Shown: positions 27,401 through 38,598 of the stretch, in pieces
How the letters are laid out: each line of letters opens with the position of its first letter
How positions within the stretch are numbered: the stretch's first letter is position 1
Source of the DNA: Erpobdella octoculata
Lineage: Eukaryota; Annelida; Clitellata; Hirudinida; Erpobdellidae
NCBI GenBank assembly: GCA_963978895.1
Contig: OZ022242.1
Coordinates: forward strand, 26,702,424 to 26,766,423
Direction of reading: 5' to 3'
DNA: 64,000 nt
Notes under the pieces: model-generated
Seen by the model: only the letters and a program-made list of their open reading frames with translations
What the model was told of the DNA's origin: nothing
Database searches by the model: none
Translations under genes and position numbers: made by a program

Positions 27401-30400
27401 ATAATATTAGCAAAATAGTTAATCTTCGTTATTAATAATAATTAAAATAAGAGGAATAATAATTGCAAAATAGTAAATTGTCGTTAATAATAATTTACAT
27501 AAATAAAAAACCCGCCGACTACTACTTCGGTGATTTATTTATTTTCAACTTGTCTATATTTAGCGATGACGAACGATGCTATATTTATCCGCAAAGCGTT
27601 AGACTTTCGCGGCTAATAACTTTTTATTTAAACAATTTAACAAAAAAGTGCCCTAACAAACCTTGTTCAGCGTCTCATAATCTATCAACGTGAGTTTTTT
27701 CAGACCTGTAGATGCTAATCGGGTGACATAATACATCATTGCGCTTTTATGTTAGGAACCAGCACTTGACGCACGCTTCGCGCGCGTGTGAGTTTTTACA
27801 TATTAATAATAACATTAGTCGCACTCAAATCGCACTCTAAGCCAAGCTAAAAAACAACACCTATGCGCTATTAACTATTATTTTAATAATTTACGCACGC
27901 TTTGCAAGCGAAGCGTGTGACTATTATAGCCAGTTGCATATGAACACGTTTTATAAAATAGTAAATTGTCGTTAATAATAATAATTTACAACTTGTTTAA
28001 AATTGGGAAAAACCCGCCGACTACTACTTCGGTGATTTATTTATTTTCAACTTGTTTATATTGAGTTATGGCGTATTCCAATAATAGGAATAATATTAGC
28101 AAATTAGTTAATTTAGTTAAAAACCCGCCGACTACTACTTCGGTGATTTATTTATTTTCAACTTGTTTATATTGAGTTATGGCGTATTCCAATAATAGGA
28201 ATAATATTAGCAAATTAGTTAATTTTCGTAATTAATAATATTATTAATAATTAGAATAAGAGGAATAATAATAACAAAAAAGAAAAATGTCGTTAATAAT
28301 AATTTTATTAAATATTTCCGCAAAGCATCGAACTTTCCAATAATAGAAATAATATTAGCAAAATAGTTAATCTTCGTTATTAATAATAATTAAAATAAGA
28401 GGAATAATAATTGCAAAATAGTAAATTGTCGTTAATAATAATTTACATAAATAAAAAACCCGCCGACTACTACTTCAGTGATTTATTTATTTTCAACTTG
28501 TCTATATTTAGCGATGACGTACGATGCTATATATATATCCGCAAAGCGTTAGACTTTCGCGGCTAATAACTTTTTATTTAAACAATTTAACAAAAAAGTG
28601 CCCTAACAAACCTTGTTCAGCGTCTCATAATCTATCAAGGTGAGTTTTTTCAGACCTGCAGGTGCTAATCGGGTGACATACATCATTGCGCGTTTATAGT
28701 AGGAACCAGCACTTGACGCACGCTTCGCGCGCGAAGCGTGTGAGTTTTTACATATTAATAGTAAAGGTAGTCGCAATCAAATTGCATTCTAAGCTCAAAA
28801 ACAACACTAATGCGCTGTCATAGTAATAACTTTATGCACGCTTCGCATAGAAAATCTGCCTAGAAAAAAAACTTTAATGGGTGAAATTGGAAAAAACAGC
28901 CTACGAAAAAACCCATATTTATTGGGTGATAGTGAAAAAGCCGCCTACGAAAAAAACCTATATTGGATGTTTTTGGAAATGGCAGCCTACGAAAATCACA
29001 ATATTTATTGAATGGTATCGGAAAAACAGCTTACGAAAAAAAACAATCTGTAACGGCTAATATAGAAAAAAAACTCCTACAGATAAAAAACATTTATTGG
29101 GAAATTTTGGAAAAACATCCTACGAAAAAACCCAACCTTTAATGGCTGATATTGGGAAAACCCGCCGATGTACTACTTCGGTGATTTATTTATTTTCAAC
29201 TTGTTTATATTGAGTTATGACGTATGCTCAAAAAATATTCGCAAAGCGTCGAACTTTCCAATAATAGGAATATTAATAGCAAATTAGTTGATATTCCTAA
29301 ATAATATTATTTAGGAATATCAACTACATTGCTAATAATATTCCTATTATTGGAAAACCCGCCGATGTACTACTTCGGTGATTTACTTATTTTCAACTTG
29401 TTTATATTGAGTTATGACGTATGCTCAAAATATATTCGCAAAGCGTCGAACTTTCCAATAATAGGAATATTATTAGCAAATTAGTTGATATTCCTAAATA
29501 ATAATATTATTAATAATTAAAATAAGAGGAATAATAATTAAAAAATAGGAAAATGTCGTTAATAATATTTTTATTAAATATATCCGCAAAGCGTCGAACT
29601 TTCCAATAATAGGAATAATATTAGCAAAATAGTTAATCTTCGTTAATAATAATTTCATTAAATATATCCGCAAAGCGTCGAACTCTCCAATAATCGGAAT
29701 AATATTAGCAAAATAGTTAATCTTCGTTAATAATAATAGTTAAAATAAGAGGAATAATAATTGCAAAATAGTAAATTGTCGTTAATAATAATTTACAACT
29801 TGTTTAAAATTGGGGATAACCCGCCGGCTTTCTACTTCGAAGATTTATTTATTTTCTACTTGTTTATATTCAGCGATGACGTACGATGCATTATATATAT
29901 CCGCATAGCGTTGAACTTTCGCGGCTAATAACTTTTTATTTAAACATTTTATTAAAAAAGTGCCCTAACAAACCTTGTTCAGCGTCTCATAATCTATCAA
30001 CGTGAGTTTTTTCAGACCTGCAGATGCTAATCGGGTGACATAATACATACATATTACATCATTGCGCTTTTATAGTAGGGACCAGCACTTGACGCACGCT
30101 TCGCGCGCGTGTGAGTTTTTACATATTAATAATAAAATTAGTCGCACTCAAATCGCACTCTAAGCCAGGCTCAAAACAACACCTATGCGCTATTAACTAT
30201 TATATTAATAATTTACGCACGCTTTGCAAGCGAAGCGTGTGACTATTATAGCCAGTTGCATATGAACACGTTTTATAAAATAGTAAATTGTCGTTAATAA
30301 TAATAATTTACAACTTTTTTAAAATTGGGAAAAACCCGCCGACTACTACTTTGGTGATTTATTTATTTTCAACTTGTTTATATTGAGTTATGGCGTATTC

Positions 30401-30430
30401 CAATAATAGGAATAATATTAGCAAATTATA
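21427..30430. repeat. Complex AT-rich interspersed repeat region with GC-rich hairpins
   Basis: About 9 kb of related modules without coding capacity. Module A holds TTCAACTTGTTTATATTCAG, GATGACGTACGATGCATTAT, TCCGCAAAGCGTTAAACTTT, CCTGCAGATGCTAATCGGGT and ATACATCATTGCGCTTTTAT, at about 21.94, 23.13, 23.74, 24.91, 25.98, 27.70, 28.65 and 30.02 kb. Module B is the pair of perfect hairpins after it. Module C is a tandem of 30-40-bp words such as GCCTACGAAAAAACC and CCTTTAATGGGCGATATTG. Module D has TAATAATA/CCAATAATAGGAATAATA tracts of about 110-190 bp repeated many times. No terminal repeats or transposase were seen. It could be a rolling-circle (Helentron-like) non-autonomous family or a satellite. 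Confidence 0.7.
23219..23246. repeat. Perfect GC-rich palindrome of the complex repeat (example)
   Basis: ACGCTTCGCGCGCGAAGCGT, a 20-nt perfect palindrome. It recurs near 21.97-22.05 (mutated), 24.99, 26.05, 28.73 and other places. About 130 bp downstream a partner hairpin, CACGCTTCGC-AA-GCGAAGCGTG, recurs (for example 23.94, 26.17 kb). Confidence 0.85.
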
Positions 30431-30780
30431 GCCTGTTTTTTGTGACATCAAACAAGATCGTTTTAAATAACGTTTATGTTTATGATTATGTTCAACTTAT
30501 TTGATTCAACAGCGTCACTTTTCACGCAGTAAGCAAAACAGAATCAAAATGACAGTTATGTTAGGTTCACTTTCATACAAACTATCAGCGTACAAAGGTT
30601 TCAGCGAAAAGTTAGTTTCATCCACAAATGAAGGTAGTCACATTGTGCATGGACTCCTATATACTAGCTCATGGACTTTTATTTAGAAGTTCATGACTAG
30701 CTCCTAATATATAGGAGTCCATACATTGTGAAACGTATCGAATTAGTCATCCCGCCGGATAAGATGAGATAAGACGGTCG
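30431..30780. other. Insertion of unknown type with a short palindrome
   Basis: Sequence unlike the surrounding repeat. GGACTCCTATATA at about 30652 is mirrored by TATATAGGAGTCC at about 30709. A 61-codon frame (30501-30686) has no recognisable motif. Confidence 0.4.
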
Positions 30781-30859
30781 TTAAATGTTAATTAAAGAAT
30801 CTCGGGTTAATGTTGTGAAGCAACACGTCGTTCAGATCTACTTCAACTGTCTTTCAATT

Positions 30860-31115
30860 TCAATATAAACAAGTTGAAAATAAATAAATCTTCGAAGTAG
30901 AAAGCCGGCGGGTTTTCCCCAATTATAATTATATAAAAATATAAGTTATTCCAATATTTTAATTATTAATAATATTATTAATAAAGAAAATTAACTAATA
31001 TGCTATTATTATTCATATTATTGGAAAGTTCTACGCTTTGCGGATACTTTTAATGAAATTATTATTAACGACATTTTACTATTTTGCAATTATTATTCCT
31101 CTTATTTTAATTATT
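30860..31115 (-). repeat. Inverted copy of the complex repeat module
   Basis: Contains CAAGTTGAAAATAAATAAAT, GCCGGCGGGTTTTCCCCAAT and AACGACATTTTACTATTTTG, the reverse complements of modules A and D. This marks the right edge of the repeat block in opposite orientation. Confidence 0.75.
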
Positions 31116-31294
31116 TTTCCTTACCCCATTTTTTTCTTTCTTCCCCCCTGTTTTTTGCGGGGCGAAGCTGCGCCCGCTTGTATAGGGATAGAATCCACTG
31201 CATATATGATTATTTGCAACAACGATTGGACGAAAAAAACATCAATTTAATCTGTTGAACACAACTACGTCCAATGCTGAACCCAGTTTGGTTT

Positions 31295-31807
31295 TTATCT
31301 TAACAGCTTGTCAATTGGAGTTCTAAGGCGGTGGAGAAGCATTAGATTATAAACCGTTGCTGCTATGGACATGAAAGAGATACCTCTGTAGTTAGTTATC
31401 AGTTGGAGATTTCCTTTCTTTGGTACGGTGATGATGATATTGGATGTCCAGGTATTGGACGCGTGGAGATTGTCAAAAACTAAGCTGCAGATGAAATAGA
31501 TTTGCCCTCTGATGAAGTTTCCGCTTTTCTTGAGTACCTCAGCAGTGAGCGCATAGTCCAAGCCAGGAGCTCTATTTGACTTGAGGTGCTTTAAGGCTTC
31601 GTTCACTCCTCTTTAGCTGAAGTTGGATGTTGATATCTCGTTGTTGTCGTTCGATGGGACAGGATGATAAGCCGAGCTTGTAAACTTGCTTTTGCTGTTG
31701 AGAAGATTGTTGAAGTAAGTTCTCCATTCATTCAAGCCATCCTCCTTGTACGCAGGTGGTTTCCCATAGAGTTTGCGCACCTTTACAGGACGTTTTTTTA
31801 TCGCCAC
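31295..31807 (-). pseudogene. Non-LTR retrotransposon RT fragment
   Basis: A frame on the minus strand with one in-frame stop (near 31613) contains WRTYFNNLLN, ALKHLKSNRAPGLD, WTSNIIITVPKKG and ITNYRGISFMSIAATVYNLM, the first RT motifs of APE-type LINEs. No catalytic FADD region is left in the window. It is unrelated to the RLE LINEs that follow. Confidence 0.75.
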
Positions 31808-31978
31808 CGCTGATTTTGTTTATTATTTTTTACTTAATTTTTAAATATTTTATCAGCTAACCTAATTTAATATAAAATGAACTTTAGAAACTTCTGAAAA
31901 TATTTGACTGATTTAGTTTTGTAAATCTTTTATAGGGATTTGAGTCTAATACAAATTGCTGGTGCAAGGCTGCGCTGC

Positions 31979-32022
31979 ATATATACATACATACATACAT
32001 ACATACATACATACATACATAC
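31979..32022. repeat. (ATAC)n at the 5' junction of RLE LINE copy 1
   Basis: Ten or so perfect units, directly followed by truncated element sequence. Confidence 0.97.
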
Positions 32023-34612
32023 CCTGCTTCTTCAACGGACCCTAATGGGGGTATGCTTCACGAGTGTGTTTGCGGTAGGAGTTTCAAGACGATCCGTGGA
32101 ATGAAAGTCCACAGAACGAAAATGGGCTGCTTAACCGAATTCCGTCAACGTCCTGCATCAGATAATGCAGGTAAAACGTCGAACATTGCCGGGCCGGAGG
32201 CCAACCACAGCCCCGACGCAGTTCAAGATGTGAATCCGGAAGTAGAAATCAGTCAACCTAGGCCAAGAATTGATTTTCCTGCAGCAGGAGATACAATTGC
32301 ATGGAAAAAGTTGGACGAAACACTCTTGTCAGTGATCTGGTAAGCATTGAAAAGAGCTAAAGATAATCGTCTCAGTTTGCACATTGTCTGGTTAGACTTT
32401 GCCAATGCTTATGAAGCCGTTTGTCACCAACTGTTGTGGAAAACTCTCAGATCACATCATGTTCCAAATTTTGTGATAGAAATGTTGCAACAGTATTTCA
32501 GCCATTTCAGATTCAGATTGTCAACGTCATATTGTTCAACAGAATGGTTCCAGTTAGAAGTCGGTATTGCCATGGGTTGCTCAATCTCACCCATTCTCTT
32601 CGTATCAGCGATGCAGCTGCCTATGAATGCAGTGGGTTCTTCGGTGGAGAAAGCTTACGTTGGCAAGAGTATCTTGATGCCGTCTGTAAAGGCCTTCATG
32701 GATGATATAACTTTGATTCTAAACAAATGTATGTCAATGCGACAAGTTCTTGATGCATTCAGCAGGCTGCTATCATGGTGCGGCATGAGTTTCAAGGCAA
32801 CTAAGTCAAGAAGCTTATCTCTGCGACGAGGCAAGATCGACGACAACGTGACGTTTTCAATTACTGGCAACAGGACCCCAACATTAAGAGAAGAACCGGT
32901 TAAGAGCCTGGGAAGGTGGTATGACGATTCGCTTAACGACACTGGACGGTTCTCCGATCGACATTTGAAGATAGGAAGAAAATTGATGCGGCCCCACTCC
33001 AGAGAAGGTTCAAATTGTGGTTACTTCAGTTTGTTCTATTACCGAGATTGTTTTGGCCTCTATCAATGTATGAGATGAGCTTACCATTAGTAGAAAAGCT
33101 AGATAGGAGGCTGAATAAATTTGCAAGAAAATGGTTGGGTCTGCCACGGGATTTACTTCGGCAGCTTTGTACAGCAAGACTGCTAAACTGAAGTTGCCAC
33201 TGAAGTCTTTTGTTGAGGAGTTTAAGATAACCAAGATCCGTACGCAACTAATGCTGGATAACTCTTCGGATCAAAGAATTGTGGAGATGGGACCTCTTGT
33301 AAAGTCCGGAAAGAAATGGGTAGCCAGAAAAGAGATCGCAGAAGCTGAAGCCTCTTTACGTTGGACAGAAAGAGTTGGGGCAGTTCAACAGGACAAACGT
33401 GGTCTCGGGTCAACCCATTGAATTTGGTGGTCAAAAGCCAGCACCAGTGAACGAACAAGTCTGGTCATTCAGGAAAGAAAGAAAGCTATTGAGTCCCAGA
33501 GAATGATTAAGTTTGTTCAGTTATCTCAACAAGGAGAATGGACGACATGGGAAAATGCTGTTCAGCGTTCGCTTTCTTGGAAAGACATTTGGCAATACAC
33601 ACCACTACGTTTGTCTTTTTTTATGATCAACTGCCGTCATCCAGCAATCTTCGAAGATGGAAGTTGAAAGACGATGATTCGTGCATGTTATGTGGGCAAT
33701 CGGAGACTCTCATTCTCATTCTTTCCTGTTGTTCGTTTTCACTTTCACACGGGAGGTACACTTGGCGCCATAACCAAGTACTCCGAAAATTGCTTGACTT
33801 CGTCAAAGAAGCGTGTATGAAAGCAAAAACAAGAGGAATACAGCAGAAAAGGAAAATCTACTTTTTGAGAGAAGGCAATCTGAAGTTCCACAGGTTCAGA
33901 TCTACTAGAGACTTTGAATGTGTGATGGGTGCTGCCGACGATTGGTCGGTTTCGGCTGATTTGGATGGCGAAAGAAAATTTCCAGAAGCTGTGAGATCTA
34001 GCGGTTTAAAGCCGGATATAATTATATATTCTGACTTGGCCAAGACAATGCTCCTGATCGAACTCTCTGTGCCATGGGAAACTAACATAGAATCTAGCAA
34101 TATTTTCAAAGAGGAGAGATATAGGGATTTAGCATGTGATTTGAATGCTAACGGGTTCAGGACTGAAATTTTTGCAGTCGAGGTTGGCGTTCGAGGGTTG
34201 GTTAGCAGCTCAATGTTAAAACTGCTGAAAGCTCTTGGTTTTTCAAACCGAGAAAAAACTCGAGCCATCAAGGAGATCTCCCAGACAGCTGAAGCTGCAG
34301 TTTTTTGGATTTTCGCTAATAGAAAAAAAAAGCGCTACAAGATGCACACGAATGGTTTAGCCTTGTTTACATTGGGCGATAATCGTTCCGGCGATTTCAA
34401 GTTTTGTTTCGAACAGTTTTCTGCTGAACTTTGAATTTTCGTGTTTCAAGTTATGAATTTGGACATTTTTTCTCGCCGAAGGGCGACCGCCTGATCAACG
34501 GACGTGGGCCCACCTCTCTCTTAAAAGCGTCAAGAAGTTTAAGGGCCGAAACGCTAAAAATCAGAGGTTCTTCTTCTAAAGACCTTCGGCGACGAAAGCT
34601 CGCAAAAAGTTA
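32023..34612 (+). mobile_element. RLE-type LINE, family F1, copy 1 (5'-truncated, internally deleted)
   Basis: Starts inside the zinc-finger region, equivalent to about 35228 of copy 2, directly after (ATAC)n. About 900 bp corresponding to 35532-36433 of copy 2 is deleted at about 32324. RT motifs, CCHC knuckle and RLE domain follow. The 3' end has the shared structured module and stops at ACACACATAC. It carries the same roughly 13-bp deletion near 33620 as copy 2, so the two share a recent ancestor. Confidence 0.88.
32053..34434 (+). pseudogene. F1 copy 1 RT-RLE polyprotein, broken
   Basis: Pieces in order are the CCHC finger (CVCGRSFKTIRGMKVHRTKM), then after the deletion IVWLDFANAYEAV (RT motif A), IAMGCSISPILF (motif B), AFMDDIT (motif C, catalytic DD), CMLCGQSETLILILSCC with YTWRH (knuckle), and KPDIIIYSD...ELSVPWE...KEERY (RLE core). 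Lesions are a stop after 32340, a frameshift near 32950-32975, a stop TGA near 33418, and the shared deletion near 33615-33625 that shifts the frame into the RLE part (33538-34434). Confidence 0.85.
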
Positions 34613-34679
34613 AAACACACACATACACACACACACATATACATACATACATACATACATACATACATACATACTCTGT
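34613..34679. repeat. (AC)n(ATAC)n tail of F1 copy 1
   Basis: ACACAC followed by ATAC units, the form seen at most RLE LINE 3' ends in the window. Confidence 0.95.
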
Positions 34680-34910
34680 TATAACTCTTTGCTGGTGGCA
34701 GAGCGGTAGAGCGTTCGCCTGTCGATCATTAGGTCGGCAGTTCAAGCCTCACCGGCGTCAACATCGTAACTTCCTTAAGCAAGGAGTTCACTCGCATTGC
34801 TAAAGGGGTAGGCGCCTATAAATGGCTGCCTCTGCAAAAACCCTTCAGTGGCCTTGAAGTCCTTTAGGATTTACGCCACTCTAAATATTGTCAAACATTA
34901 TTATTATTTG
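34680..34910 (+). mobile_element. tRNA-derived SINE (second family)
   Basis: A-box-like GTGGCAGAGCGGTAGAGCG (from about 34696) and B-box-like GGTCGGCAGTTCAAGCCTC, then a non-tRNA body ending in ATTATTATTATTTG. Unlike the SINE at 4.6 kb. GTTATAACTCTTTGC at its 5' edge is the exact inverse of GCAAAGAGTTATAAC just after its 3' edge, which is the F1 3' terminus. Confidence 0.75.
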
Positions 34911-34968
34911 CGGCGACGAAAGCTCGCAAAGAGTTATAACACATTTATGAGGCATTAAGCCATTTGGC

Positions 34969-35084
34969 AACCGGGAAAGACCGGTGACAACTGGGAAAGA
35001 CCGTTGGCAACTGGGAAAGACCGTTGGCAACTGGGAAAGACCGTTGACACTTGGAAAGACAAGTGACCTCTCGGAAAGACGAGA
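34969..35084 (+). promoter_or_regulatory. Array of six GAAAGA-loop hairpins in the F1 leader
   Basis: Stems flank a constant GAAAGA loop: ACCGG/CCGGT (34970-34985), CAAC-t-GG/CCGTTG three times (about 34988-35046), CACTTG/CAAGTG (35048-35065) and TCTCG/CGAGA (35069-35084). Spacing is about 20 bp. Bases change on both strands together, so an RNA role is implied. Confidence 0.85.
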
Positions 35085-35099
35085 ACTTCACGGGTATCA

Positions 35100-38000
35100 G
35101 GCCTGGCTTAGCCGAAGTACAATCCGTTCAAATGCTGCTTCATCTTATACTACGAAATGCCCTCAGAGTTCCAACCGAAAGGAGGGGGAGAATGATGAAC
35201 TCACATTCGGACCTTCGGACAACGACCCTGCTTCTTCAACGGACCCTAATGGGGGTATGCTTCACGAGTGTGTTTGCGGTAGGAGTTTCAAGACGATCCG
35301 TGGAATGAAAGTCCACAGAACGAAAATGGGCTGCTTAACCGAATTCCGTCAACGTCCTGCATCAGATATTAATGCAGGTAAAACGTCGAACATTGCCGGG
35401 ACGGAGGCCAACCACAGCCCCGACGCAGTTCAAGATGTGAATCCGGAAGTAGAAATCAGTCAACCTAGGCCAAGAATTGATTTTCCTGCAGCAGGAGATA
35501 CAATTGCATGGAAAAAGTTGGACGAAACACTCTCAAAACTTCTCAAAACACGTTCAAGAAATTCATCAAATTTCAGTATGAAAGATTTCACTGATGTTAT
35601 TTACGAAAAAAGCACTGAATTGTTTGGTGTGAAACAAAAACGTCAGGTTCGAAACAATGAAGGCATGATTTCTAGACGACAAAGAGAAATCAATCAGCTG
35701 AAGAGAGAAAAGAAATTGTTACGAAAGCGGTGAAAAAGAGCCCAGGAAAATGAAAAAGCTGGTCTTGCAGAGCTGCGGCAGAGTTTGGGGCGTCGTTTGT
35801 CCGCCCTAATGAAGGCCGAGCGTTTTCGGATAAAGAAAAGAGATCAGAGAAATGCCAGGTTTCAGTTCATCAAAGACCCATTCAAATATGGAAGAAATTT
35901 ACTGGACCCACCCAAGTCAGGAACGCTTCAAGCAGACAAAGCAACGCTCGATGAATATTTTCGGTCCGCATTCCGTGACCCGCGTGGAGATCAGCAGTTA
36001 GAAGAAAGAACCGATCTTCCAGAAATCCCACTTTCAAACTTTTCTTTCAGAGAAGGCATGATTTCGTTACTTGAGGTTACTCAATTTCTCTACAGAACAA
36101 GAAACAGATCTGCTCCTGGACCAAATGGGGTGCCATATCTCGTCTACAAAAAATGCCCAGAAGTATTGAAATTATTGCATTCTCTACTCGTGGGCTCTTG
36201 GGAAAGAAAAAGAATTGAAAGCGAATGGCAAAGAGCAGAAGGTATCTTTATTCCGAAAGAAAAAGACTCGAAGGCAATACATCAGTTTCGCCCAATTTCA
36301 TTGTGAAACGTCGAGGGAAAGATATTTTTTGCTGTCCTTGCTCGGAGACTGACAAGCTATGTAATTCAAAACAATTACATCGACAGGTCTGTTCAGAAGG
36401 GAGGAGTGCCAGGAGTACCAGGATGCATCGAACATTCGTCAGTGATCTGGGAAGCATTGAAAAGAGCTAAAGATAATCGTCTCAGCTTGCACATTGTCTG
36501 GTTAGACTTTGCCAATGCTTATGGAGCTCTTCGTCACCAGATGTTGTGGAAAACTCTCAGATCGCATCATGTTCCAAATTTTGTGATAGAAATGTTGCAA
36601 CAGTATTTCGGACATTTCAAATTGAGGTTGTCAACGTCTTCATGTTCAACAGAATGGTTCCAGTTAGAAGTTGGTATAGCAATGGGTTGCTCAATTTCAC
36701 CCATTCTCTTCGTATTAGCGATGCATCTGCTTCTGAATGCAGTGGGTTCTCGCGTGGAGGAAGCTTACGTTGGAAAAGGTATCTTGATGCCATCGGTGAA
36801 GGCCTTCATGGATGATACAACTTTGGTTCTAAACAAATGTATCTCAATGCGACGAGCTCTTGATGCATTCAGCGGGCTGCTATCATGGTGCGGCATGAGT
36901 TTCAAGGCAACCAAGTCAAGAAGCTTATCTCTGCGACGAGGCAAGATCGACGACAACGTGACGTTTTCAGTTGCTGGCAACAGGATCCCAACATTGAGAG
37001 AAGAACCGGTTAAGAGCCTGGGAAGGTGGTACGACGATTCGCTTAACGACACTGGACGGTGTTCCGAAGTTCTCCGATCGGCATTTGAAGATATGAAGAA
37101 AATTGATGCGGCCCCACTCCAGAGCAGGTTCAAATTGTGGTTGCTTCAGTTTGTTCTGTTGCCGAGATTGCTGTGGCCTCTATCAATGTATGAGATGAGC
37201 TTACCATTGGTGGAAAAGCTAGAAAGGAGGATGAATAAATTTACAAGGAAATGGTTGGGTCTGCCTCCGGGATTTACTTCGGTAGCTTTGTACAGCAAGA
37301 CTGCCAAACTGAAGTTGCCACTGAAGTCTTTGGTTGAGGAGTTTAAGATAAACAAGATCCGTACGCAACTAATGCTGGATAACTCTTCGGATCAAAGAAT
37401 TGTGGAGATGGGACCTCTTGTAAAGTCCGGAAAGAAATGGGTAGCCAGAAAGGAGATCGCAGAAGCTGAAGCCTCTTTACGTTGGACAGAAAGAGTTGGG
37501 GCAGTTCAACAGGACAAACGGGGTCTCGGGTCAACCCATCGAATTTGGTGGTCAAAAGCCAGCACCAGTGAACGAACAAGTCTGGTCATTCAGGAAAGAA
37601 AGAAAGCTATTGAGTCCCAGAGAATGATTAAGTTTGTTCAGTTATCTCAACAAGGAGATTGGACGACATGGGAAAATGCTGTTCCGCGTTCGCTTTCTTG
37701 GAAAGACATTTGGCAATACACACCACTACGTTTGTCTTTTTTTATGATCAACTGCCGTCATCCAGCAATCTTCGAAGATGGAAGTTGAAAGACGATGATT
37801 CGTGCATGTTATGTGGGCAATCGGAGACTCTCATTCTCATTCTTTCCTGTTGTTCGTTTTCACTTTCACACGGGAGGTACACTTGGCGCCATAACCAAGT
37901 ACTCCGAAAATTGCTTGACTTCGTCAAAGAAGCGTGTATGAAAGCAAAAACAAGAGGAATACAGCAGAAAAGGAAAATCTACTTTTTGAGAGAAGGCAAT

Positions 38001-38483
38001 CTGAAGTTCCACAGGTTCAGATCTACTAGAGACTTTGAATGTGTGATGGGTGCTGCCGACGATTGGTCGGTTTCGGCTGATTTGGATGGCGAAAGAAAAT
38101 TTCCAGAAGCTGTGAGATCTAGCGGTTTAAAGCCGGATATAATTATATATTCTGACTTGGCCAAGACAATGCTCCTGATCGAACTCTCTGTGCCATGGGA
38201 AAGTAACATAGAATCTGGCAATTATTTCAAAGAGGAGAGATATAGGGATTTAGCATGTGATTTGAATGCTAACGGGTTCAGGACTGAAATTTTTGCAGTC
38301 GAGGTTGGCGTTCGAGGGTTGGTTAGCAGCTCAATGTTAAAACTGATGAAAGCTCTTGGTTTTTCAAACCGAGAAAAAACTCGAGCCATCAAGGAGATCT
38401 CCCAGACAGCTGAAGCTGCAGTTTTTTGGATTTTCGCTAATAGGAAAAAGAAAGCGCTACAAGATGCACACGAAATGGTTTAG
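35100..38483 (+). pseudogene. F1 copy 2 RT-RLE polyprotein, near complete but broken
   Basis: Finger CVCGRSFKTIRGM, basic linker (RRQREINQLKREKKLL), SAPGPNGVPYLVYKKCPE (RT motif 0/1 region), QFRPISL, IVWLDFANAYGAL (A), IAMGCSISPILF (B), AFMDDTTLVLN (C), YTWRHN knuckle region, RLE with KPDIIIYSD and ELSVPWE. Lesions are TGA 35731-35733, TGA 36304-36306, and a deletion near 37738 that moves the end into another frame (37659-38483). The protein would nick target DNA with its RLE and prime reverse transcription there. No ATG precedes the finger in frame. Confidence 0.88.
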
Positions 38484-38598
38484 CCTTGTTTACATTGAGC
38501 GATAATCGTTCCGGCGATTTCAAGTTTTGTTTCGAACAGTTTTCTGATGAACTTTGAATTTTCGCCTGATCAACGGACGTGGGCCCACCTCTCTTAAA

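Noticed and set aside
21427..30430. CRISPR-like or bacterial plasmid repeat because of regularly recurring hairpins
   Set aside because: Spacing is irregular (0.6-1.7 kb), there are no spacers or cas genes, and the context is plainly eukaryotic.
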